A DNA stretch of 7,208 nucleotides, taken from contig JAUSPK010000180.1 in NCBI GenBank assembly GCA_030655735.1, positions 1-7,208 of the forward strand, in the 5' to 3' direction. Every line of letters begins with the position of its first letter. The stretch's first letter is position 1. Below, piece by piece: positions 1-4,283 of this stretch. Under the pieces are notes generated by a model that worked only from the letters and a program-made list of their open reading frames with translations, did not search any database and had not been told where the DNA came from. The translations under genes and the position numbers were made by a program. The stretch comes from Syntrophales bacterium (GTDB lineage Bacteria > Desulfobacterota > Syntrophia > Syntrophales > UBA2210).

Positions 1-71
1 ATCTCGAACTTTAAACATCGCTCAAGGTGGTCAAAATTCGGTTATCACAGATGGTCAAAATTCGGTTGACA
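1..71. mobile_element. Terminal end of an insertion sequence (IS21-like), cut by the window edge
   Basis: Two identical 16-base direct repeats (TGGTCAAAATTCGGTT) lie at 28-43 and 52-67, 24 bases apart, and the outer one runs into TGACA at 67-71. Read from the other strand the element therefore begins TGTCAACCGAATTTTGACC. Multiple spaced repeats of this kind inside a TGT...-type terminus are typical of IS21-family ends, where the IstA transposase binds. The family assignment is from memory of such ends. No transposase coding sequence is visible because the element lies to the left of the window. The exact boundary at 71 is inferred from the terminal TGTCA. Target duplication cannot be checked from one end. 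Confidence 0.6.
28..67. repeat. Two 16-bp direct repeats in the IS end
   Basis: The copies at 28-43 and 52-67 are identical over 16 bases and separated by 8 bases. They are probably transposase-binding repeats of the element. Confidence 0.75.
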
Positions 72-133
72 TTCCCAAAAAACTCCACTTGTTTTAAGAA
101 GCGTAGCGTGGAGCCTCTGTGCCCCACCATCAT

Positions 134-153
134 GTTGCCCACAAAGGGGCAAC
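134..153. repeat. Small hairpin beyond the pilA terminator
   Basis: GTTGCCC (134-140) and GGGCAAC (147-153) form a perfect 7-bp stem around a 6-base loop. There is no T-run on either side, so it is not a good intrinsic terminator alone. It may be a second, back-up hairpin after pilA or a repeat remnant. Confidence 0.4.
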
Positions 154-168
154 GCTGTTTCGAAAAAG

Positions 169-196
169 AAAAAGGGGGCGATTAAGCCCCCTTTTT
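169..196 (-). terminator. Bidirectional rho-independent terminator after pilA
   Basis: AAAAAGGGGGC (169-179) and GCCCCCTTTTT (186-196) are perfect 11-base complements around the loop GATTAA. In the pilA direction the G/C stem is followed by TTTTTCTTTTTC, a strong U-tract. In the plus direction it is followed by TTTTTCTG, so it can stop transcription both ways. It lies about 70 bases past the pilA stop codon and fits the end of a highly expressed monocistronic pilin transcript. Confidence 0.9.
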
Positions 197-227
197 CTGT
201 CAAGCAACTGTGTTGGTGGTCAAGGTT

Positions 228-260
228 GGAATGAGTCAAGAGCAGACTTGACCCCATTCC
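228..260. repeat. REP-like palindrome in the pilA 3' untranslated region
   Basis: GGAATG-A-GTCAAG (228-240) pairs with CTTGAC-CC-CATTCC (247-260) around the loop AGCAGA, giving two 6-bp stems separated by a small internal bulge. On the pilA strand it reads GGAATGGGGTCAAG..., which resembles the repeats that accompany REP-associated tyrosine (Y1) transposases in many environmental Proteobacteria. That resemblance is from memory. It begins a few bases after the pilA stop codon and precedes the terminator, so it would be transcribed as a 3' UTR hairpin. Confidence 0.6.
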
Positions 261-264
261 CTCC

Positions 265-678
265 CTACGAAGCAGCCAAGGTATCGGTTGCAACACCGGT
301 TGCGCCAGTGATAACATAGCGGCCAGTCAGATTTGCATGTGTAACCGTTATATCACCCGCAGCAGTCGCAGTACCCAACGCGATAGCTATTGAGACGCCT
401 TTAGATGCCCTTACAGAGGTGTAAGTCGTTCCTGCGGCCTCAGACGCGATCGTTTCTGCAGGATTGGCGGTTCCTGGATTATCTGTCATGTACATAACTA
501 CGGCAGTATATGCATTTTTGGCATCCGACTTGCAAGCCGCCATGTAGCCTCTTGCCCTATACTGCGAGAACTGCGGGATGGCGATTGCCGCCAGGATACC
601 GATAATCGCGATAACGATCATCAGCTCGATCAGTGTAAAACCCTTCTGATTCTTCTTTTCATTCAGTTTCATTAACAT
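265..678 (-). CDS. pilA: Type IV major pilin PilA
   Basis: This is the structural subunit of a type IVa pilus. It is made as a 137-residue prepilin, inserted in the inner membrane, cleaved and methylated by the prepilin peptidase PilD, and polymerised by PilB/PilC. The 13-residue basic leader ends KNQKG, and cleavage before F yields a mature protein of 124 residues starting FTLIELMIVIAIIGILAAIAIP. It carries the essential Glu5 and Pro22 and the long hydrophobic helix. The C-terminal region is small-residue rich (Ala, Thr, Gly). The only cysteine is Cys36, so the usual C-terminal disulfide loop is absent. Mature length lies between the ~61-residue Geobacter pilins and classical ~145-residue pilins. 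The start at 678 is chosen because AAGGAGG (687-693) lies 8 bases upstream; a second ATG two codons later is less well spaced. pilA is separate from pilR, is preceded by a sigma-54 promoter, and is followed by a strong terminator. A minor pilin or pseudopilin is possible, but the pilSR context and own promoter favour the major subunit. Confidence 0.93.
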   Translation of the reverse strand: MLMKLNEKKNQKGFTLIELMIVIAIIGILAAIAIPQFSQYRARGYMAACKSDAKNAYTAVVMYMTDNPGTANPAETIASEAAGTTYTSVRASKGVSIAIALGTATAAGDITVTHANLTGRYVITGATGVATDTLAAS

Positions 679-686
679 GGTTCTTG

Positions 687-693
687 CCTCCTT
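687..693 (-). promoter_or_regulatory. Shine-Dalgarno of pilA
   Basis: On the minus strand AAGGAGG lies 8 bases before the ATG at 678. It decides for this start over the ATG two codons downstream, which would be 14 bases away. Confidence 0.8.
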
Positions 694-748
694 GCTCTGA
701 TTTTTTATAATTTACGAGTTTCGATAGTTGCCTTCGCCATGATGAATC

Positions 749-765
749 AGCAATGACCGTGCCAA
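749..765 (-). promoter_or_regulatory. Sigma-54 (RpoN) promoter of pilA
   Basis: The minus strand reads TTGGCACG-GTCA-TTGCT, an essentially perfect match to the -24/-12 consensus (YTGGCACGrNNNTTGCW). The invariant GG (763-762) and GC (751-750) are separated by exactly 10 bases. The predicted transcription start is near 738, giving a leader of about 60 bases before the pilA ATG at 678. Sigma-54 promoters need an AAA+ activator, and PilR, encoded immediately upstream, is the obvious one. This matches the established PilSR-RpoN control of pilA in Pseudomonas and Geobacter. Confidence 0.93.
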
Positions 766-803
766 TTTGAATTTTTCCGACGCAATGCGCCCATTATTCT
801 CAA

Positions 804-816
804 TAACTAAATGATA
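804..816 (-). promoter_or_regulatory. Possible IHF site between enhancer and pilA promoter
   Basis: The minus strand reads TATCATTTAGTTA, matching the IHF consensus WATCAANNNNTTR at all fixed positions except one. It lies in an AT-rich stretch (about 790-830), some 40 bases upstream of the -24 element. That is where a DNA-bending protein would loop an upstream activator onto sigma-54 polymerase. The site is degenerate and could occur by chance. Confidence 0.35.
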
Positions 817-856
817 TACTTGAAGATTTTAAGGTGACCCCCTTTCCCCCACCCAG

Positions 857-868
857 GTGTCCCCTGTC
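857..868 (+). promoter_or_regulatory. Candidate PilR enhancer: two tandem (G/C)TGTC motifs
   Basis: GTGTC (857-861) and CTGTC (864-868) fit the (C/G)TGTC core reported for PilR-binding sites upstream of Pseudomonas aeruginosa pilA. They lie about 120-130 bases upstream of the predicted pilA start, similar to that promoter. Only two copies are seen and they are on the plus strand, so the call is tentative. Confidence 0.3.
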
Positions 869-912
869 GGCACGCCGGGAAAACCGGGCAACTTACACTT
901 TTCATGCGTAAT

Positions 913-925
913 TTTCACGGTGAAA
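913..925. repeat. 13-base palindrome, possible operator
   Basis: TTTCAC-G-GTGAAA is a perfect inverted repeat with a single central base, of the size of a dimeric regulator site. It is about 175 bases upstream of the predicted pilA start. No bound protein can be named. Confidence 0.3.
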
Positions 926-967
926 CGGGTTAAAGAAGAAATGGGAGTGTGTAACTCTTCATCAGGA

Positions 968-985
968 GGGAGGTTAAAACCTCCC
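968..985. repeat. Perfect palindrome GGGAGGTTAAAACCTCCC
   Basis: GGGAGGTT (968-975) and AACCTCCC (978-985) are exact reverse complements separated by two bases. As a transcript it would form a 7-bp stem with a 4-base loop. It adjoins the larger nested repeat at 1004-1069 and may be part of the same repeat cluster. There is no T-run to make it a terminator. Confidence 0.6.
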
Positions 986-1003
986 CTACTGTCCAACGAT
1001 ACT

Positions 1004-1069
1004 CTGTCATTTCGAAGGAGTCTTCACGACTGAGAAATCTTAGATTTCTCCCTGTGGTCGAAATGACAG
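1004..1069. repeat. MITE-like nested palindromic repeat
   Basis: Outer arms CTGTCATTTCGA (1004-1015) and TCGAAATGACAG (1058-1069) are perfect 12-base inverted repeats. They enclose a second palindrome, GAGAAATCTTAGATTTCTC (1032-1050), with 9-base arms. The whole 66-base unit has the form of a small non-autonomous element or palindromic repeat. I recall similar TGTCATTTCGA...GAGAAATC units from many environmental genomes. It contains no coding sequence. It lies in the gap after pilR and could form a large cruciform or RNA hairpin. Confidence 0.75.
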
Positions 1070-1074
1070 AATAA

Positions 1075-1088
1075 TGGTCGAAATAACA
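1075..1088. repeat. Partial second copy of the repeat terminus
   Basis: TGGTCGAAATAACA (1075-1088) repeats TGGTCGAAATGACA (1055-1068) with a single change, 20 bases further on. It looks like a decayed or duplicated end of the adjoining palindromic repeat. Confidence 0.55.
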
Positions 1089-1133
1089 TTTCTTGATTGA
1101 CACGATACTGCCGGCCTTGTCGGCCTTCAGTCT

Positions 1134-2510
1134 TTAGTCTTTTTCCGTCATGCCCAGTTTATCGAACCGGTATCGAAGGGAATCGAGACTTACCTTAAGG
1201 AGTTTTGCAGCCTTTGTCTTGGATCCTCCTGTCTTTTGAAGGGCCTTCTTCATGAGATCTCTCTCGAACGTTGCGACCTCTTCATTCAGGTCTATGCCCT
1301 CTTCGGGTATCTCGATATCATCGGCCGAAGGGAACGCCGCACCACCCGCCGCGGCCATCTCAAGATTTTCCGGCAGGATGATGTTGGTGGTTTCAAGGGC
1401 GACACTTCTCTCTATGATGTTCTCAAGTTCTCTGACATTTCCCGGGAAGGGATACTGGGTGAGCAGGCCCATGGCGTATGGCGATATCTTTTTAATTTCC
1501 TTGTTATATTCCCTAGAGTACTTCTCTATAAAATGATCGACAAGGAGGGGTATATCCTCTTTGCGCTCCCGCAGGGGAGGAACCTCTACAGGTATGACAT
1601 TAAGGCGGTAAAACAGGTCTTCGCGAAAATCACCGCTTTTGACGCGTTCCTCCAGATTCTGGTTTGTGGCGGAGATGATCCTCACATCCACACTGATGTC
1701 CCGCGCACCCCCTATCCTTCTGAAGGTCTTTTCCTGGACCACCCTGAGGAGCTTGACCTGCAGGAGAGATGAAAGTTCGCCGATTTCGTCAAGGAAGATG
1801 GTCCCCGTGTGCGCTATCTCAAAAAGCCCCGCCTTATCGGCATACGCGCCGGTGAACGAACCCTTCATGTACCCGAACAGTTCGCTCTCCAGGAGATTCT
1901 CCGGTATCCCGCCACAATTAATGGGAACAAACGGACCATCCTTCCGGGAACTGTTTTCATGTATGGCCCGGGCGACCAGTTCCTTTCCCGTACCACTCTC
2001 GCCCAGAACAAGAACATTAGCGGCGGTCTCCGCCATCTTTTTGACGAGAGAGTATACTTTCAGCATCCCTTTGCTCTTCCCCGTCATTCTTCCAAAGGAG
2101 ATAGAGCTTTTCACGTCCTTTATGAATTGAGCGTCCTCCTCGCTGGCCCCCTTTTTGCTCAGGGCGCCCTTGACCAGGATTTTCAGATCATTCGGTTCAA
2201 AATTCTTTTCAAGGTAATCATACGCCCCCTCCTTCATCGCAGCGACGGCGGTTTCCCCCGAGGCATAACCAGTAATCAGGATGGTCATGCTTTCCGGAGA
2301 CACCTCTTTCAGGGACTTGATCAGGTCGACCCCATCCATCCCAGACATCTTCAGATCGGTAATGACAAGGTCAAACTTGCGTTTTCTGCTGAGGGTCAGG
2401 GCCTCCTTCCCGCCGGAAGCGGTATCAACATCATAGCCCTCCCTGGAAAGCATAATCTCAAGGTAGTCCCTCATTCCCTGGTCATCATCGACAACAAGAA
2501 TTCTGGCCAT
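1134..2510 (-). CDS. pilR: Sigma-54-dependent response regulator PilR (NtrC family)
   Basis: This is the cytoplasmic activator that, once phosphorylated by PilS, oligomerises at an enhancer and uses ATP to open sigma-54 promoters, here most likely that of pilA. The 458-residue protein has the full NtrC layout. The receiver domain (1-115) has the acidic DDD at 8-10 and phospho-acceptor Asp52. The AAA+ domain (about 140-380) has Walker A GESGTGKE (170-177), the sigma-54 contact loop GSFTGA (217-222), Walker B ending DE at 241-242, and FREDLFYRLNV. A Fis-type helix-turn-helix (about 415-455, GGSKTKAAKLLKVSLDSLRYR) ends it. The reading frame is open 36 codons further upstream, but that stretch overlaps the pilS end. 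The ATG at 2510 follows AGGAGG by 6 bases and begins the receiver fold (MARILVVDDD). Oddity: the receiver Lys102 is followed by Asn instead of the usual Pro. The family call is certain; the name PilR rests on the pilS/pilA neighbours. Confidence 0.92.
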   Translation of the reverse strand: MARILVVDDDQGMRDYLEIMLSREGYDVDTASGGKEALTLSRKRKFDLVITDLKMSGMDGVDLIKSLKEVSPESMTILITGYASGETAVAAMKEGAYDYLEKNFEPNDLKILVKGALSKKGASEEDAQFIKDVKSSISFGRMTGKSKGMLKVYSLVKKMAETAANVLVLGESGTGKELVARAIHENSSRKDGPFVPINCGGIPENLLESELFGYMKGSFTGAYADKAGLFEIAHTGTIFLDEIGELSSLLQVKLLRVVQEKTFRRIGGARDISVDVRIISATNQNLEERVKSGDFREDLFYRLNVIPVEVPPLRERKEDIPLLVDHFIEKYSREYNKEIKKISPYAMGLLTQYPFPGNVRELENIIERSVALETTNIILPENLEMAAAGGAAFPSADDIEIPEEGIDLNEEVATFERDLMKKALQKTGGSKTKAAKLLKVSLDSLRYRFDKLGMTEKD

Positions 2511-2516
2511 CAAAAT

Positions 2517-2522
2517 CCTCCT
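2517..2522 (-). promoter_or_regulatory. Shine-Dalgarno of pilR overlapping the pilS stop
   Basis: The minus strand reads TAGGAGGATTTTGATG. The pilS stop TAG runs into AGGAGG, which lies 6 bases from the pilR ATG. This fixes the pilR start and makes translational coupling of pilS and pilR likely. Confidence 0.85.
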
Positions 2523-4188
2523 ATTCTCCAGCCTGCCCGGCAATCGACAGGACAACGGTACACCGCGCCCCTTTGCCCAGTTCGCTCTCAATTCTGAACG
2601 TGCCTCCGTGACTTTCAACGATCCTGCCTACAATCGCGAGCCCGAGCCCCGTGCCTTTTTCTTTCGTTGTGTAGAACGGTTCGTGCACCTTGCTCATCTG
2701 TTTCTTTTCTATTCCGCAGCCGGTGTCGCTGACGGAGATCTCGAGGACCTCACGATTATCCTTATCAACATCCAGCCTTGTTTCGATTGTCAGCACCCCT
2801 CCATCCGGCATCGCCTGCAGGGCGTTCAATACGATATTCCACAGGGCCTGCCATATCTCCGTGCCGTTCCCATATACATCATTGTGCTCACACAGGTTTT
2901 TTACGATCTCAACATTTCCATTCCACCCCGGGGAAAAACGGACGGCCTCAATAATCTCTGGCACAATGTCTCCGACATCTATCGTAGCGAGATTGCGCTT
3001 ATCCGGCCTGGCAAAAAGGAGAAAATTCCTCACGAGGTTCTCCATCTGATCCTTCCCCATAAGGATGATCTCCATCAGTTTCCTGTCCGATCCTTTCAGT
3101 TTGAGACCTTCCATCAGGAGCTTTGTGGAACCGCTGATCGACGCAAGGGGGCTTCTCAGTTCGTGCGCCAGGATCGCGGACATCTCACCCATAAGCGCCA
3201 GTTTCCTGTTTTTCTCGATTTCCCTCTCCATCTCCTTGACAGACGTAAGATCCTGGAATATGAATATCCGGCCTATGCCGTTTCCTTCCGGATCAATAAG
3301 GGGATATATCGAAAAACCCAGCGTTGCATCACCTCCATTTACTGATAAGGCGATCTCGAAACGCCCTGACGATGCAGCATTTCCTTCTTTTTCCCTGTCA
3401 ATCACCTCGGAAAACCCGGGGAAAATATCGGCGACACTCCTGCCCATGGCATTGTAAGGGGTTATGCCGGTAATGACCTCAGCCGCCCTGTTAAAGGTCT
3501 TTATCCTCCCCCCAAGATCCACCGTTATGATCCCGGAACCCACGGATTCAATAATACTCTGGTGGAGTATATCGAGTTGGTCAAAGGCGCTTTCCTTATC
3601 CGAAAGGAGTGTCTTTGTCTTTTTTTCCCTCTCCACCAGGAAACTCGCCAGCAGGGCCACGATATAAAAGGAGACGATATGGGTGCATATCCGCAGGAAG
3701 ACGGCCCCCGCCTCAAGGGTGTATTGGTATGCCCCGCTGTACAGCGGGTGAATAACACCATAGAACTCAAAATCTACCAGGAGTCCGTAGAGTATACCGC
3801 TGGCAGAGGCAACAAACAGCCCCCCTTTTTTTCCCAGGAACAGGACGGAATATATAATGATAAGGGGATACAGCGTGGAGTAGACGCTCTCTATCCCTCC
3901 TGTGACATACACAAGGACGGTGACCAGCAGGATATCGAACGAGCTCTGGATATACACATTTATGGGAATGTTTTTTATTGACTTCAGCAGGAAGACGTAC
4001 ACAATGGAGAGGAGATATGTTGTTGCTATTATGATATAGATCGCGTGGATGGACGCGACGGACAGCGAGCCAGGCATCCTGAACTGAACAATGGCAGCGA
4101 TACCGAGCAAGAGCGACGCTATCGCAACCCTGAAGAGCATCAGTCGCTGCACCCGGGGGCCTATTTGTTCCTGCTGGTTGTCTTTCAC
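2521..4188 (-). CDS. pilS: Membrane sensor histidine kinase PilS
   Basis: This inner-membrane kinase autophosphorylates and passes the phosphate to PilR. In Pseudomonas PilS senses pilin levels in the membrane. The 555-residue protein has six predicted transmembrane helices in about the first 185 residues, with very short loops. A PAS domain follows (about 205-315, IITVDLGGRIKTFNRAAEVITG). The HisKA helix carries phospho-acceptor His342 in AHELRSPL. The HATPase domain contains the N box (NIVLNALQAM), G1 box (SDTGCGI), F motif (EPFYTTKEKG) and G2 box (GTGLGLAI). All catalytic motifs are intact. The start is the GTG at 4188, preceded by GAGGAG with 5-base spacing. The frame stays open to an ATG at 4278, but those 30 codons translate a tandem repeat (GSGIRDQGPES...) and are unlikely to be real protein. 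pilS ends 10 bases before pilR, so the two form an operon, and it is divergent from comEC. Confidence 0.9.
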   Translation of the reverse strand: MKDNQQEQIGPRVQRLMLFRVAIASLLLGIAAIVQFRMPGSLSVASIHAIYIIIATTYLLSIVYVFLLKSIKNIPINVYIQSSFDILLVTVLVYVTGGIESVYSTLYPLIIIYSVLFLGKKGGLFVASASGILYGLLVDFEFYGVIHPLYSGAYQYTLEAGAVFLRICTHIVSFYIVALLASFLVEREKKTKTLLSDKESAFDQLDILHQSIIESVGSGIITVDLGGRIKTFNRAAEVITGITPYNAMGRSVADIFPGFSEVIDREKEGNAASSGRFEIALSVNGGDATLGFSIYPLIDPEGNGIGRIFIFQDLTSVKEMEREIEKNRKLALMGEMSAILAHELRSPLASISGSTKLLMEGLKLKGSDRKLMEIILMGKDQMENLVRNFLLFARPDKRNLATIDVGDIVPEIIEAVRFSPGWNGNVEIVKNLCEHNDVYGNGTEIWQALWNIVLNALQAMPDGGVLTIETRLDVDKDNREVLEISVSDTGCGIEKKQMSKVHEPFYTTKEKGTGLGLAIVGRIVESHGGTFRIESELGKGARCTVVLSIAGQAGE

Positions 4189-4193
4189 GGAAT

Positions 4194-4199
4194 CTCCTC
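4194..4199 (-). promoter_or_regulatory. Shine-Dalgarno deciding the GTG start of pilS
   Basis: The minus strand reads GAGGAG-ATTCC-GTG, five bases before the GTG at 4188. This favours the GTG over the far-upstream ATG at 4278, which lies beyond repeat sequence. Confidence 0.75.
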
Positions 4200-4229
4200 T
4201 ATATGCAACAGAGGTCGGGGGGCGGGGGT

Positions 4230-4248
4230 CGGACTCCGGTCCCTGATC
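4230..4248 (-). repeat. Left copy of a comEC-flanking inverted repeat
   Basis: On the minus strand this reads GATCAGGGACCGGAGTCCG. It matches 16 of 19 bases of the plus-strand sequence at 6792-6810, so the two copies are inverted around comEC. It overlaps the first tandem TCCCTGA unit and the start of the second. Confidence 0.65.
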
Positions 4249-4267
4249 CCTGATCCCTGATCCCTGA
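4240..4267. repeat. Four perfect tandem copies of TCCCTGA
   Basis: The 7-base unit TCCCTGA repeats exactly four times (28 bases) in the 95-base divergent gap between pilS and comEC. It is continuous with GGACTCCGG-type sequence at 4230-4239. Because the unit is not a multiple of three, translation through it cycles through frames; on the minus strand it gives SGIRDQG-like peptide. It ends 16 bases before the comEC ATG. Confidence 0.9.
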
Positions 4268-4283
4268 ATGGTGAACACCGCCT

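Larger units (their letters stand above)
679..1133. other. 455-base gene-free region between pilR and pilA
   Basis: No convincing coding sequence is seen on either strand. The pilA-proximal part (679-870) holds the pilA leader, sigma-54 promoter, IHF-like site and TGTC motifs. The middle has a 13-base palindrome (TTTCACGGTGAAA, 913-925). The pilR-proximal part holds a short palindrome (968-985) and a nested MITE-like repeat (1004-1069) with a partial copy of its end at 1075-1088. No strong intrinsic terminator follows pilR. A GGCC-rich hairpin around 1111-1125 lacks a T-run. Confidence 0.8.

Noticed and set aside
83..113. CTCCAC...GTGGAG inverted repeat as an integron attC site
   Set aside because: Arms are only 6 bases with a 19-base gap, and the GTTRRRY/RYYYAAC core sites are missing.
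45..317. Open frame of 90 codons on the minus strand across the pilA end
   Set aside because: It overlaps the pilA C-terminus in another frame, runs through the terminator and repeat, has no ribosome site, and its product resembles no family.
119..319. Open frame of 66 codons on the plus strand antisense to the pilA end
   Set aside because: It crosses the bidirectional terminator and hairpins and encodes low-complexity sequence.
1108..1126. GGCC-rich hairpin as a pilR terminator
   Set aside because: The stem is short with a mismatch and no T-run follows on the pilR strand.
1236..2597. Long plus-strand open frames antisense to pilR
   Set aside because: They are mirror frames of a GC-rich coding region; pilR has all its domain motifs on the minus strand.
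2511..2618. N-terminal extension of PilR by 36 residues
   Set aside because: It overlaps the end of pilS, and the ATG at 2510 has an ideal Shine-Dalgarno and starts exactly at the receiver fold.
4189..4278. N-terminal extension of PilS by 30 residues
   Set aside because: It translates the tandem repeat and GC-rich spacer, while the GTG at 4188 has a well-placed GAGGAG.
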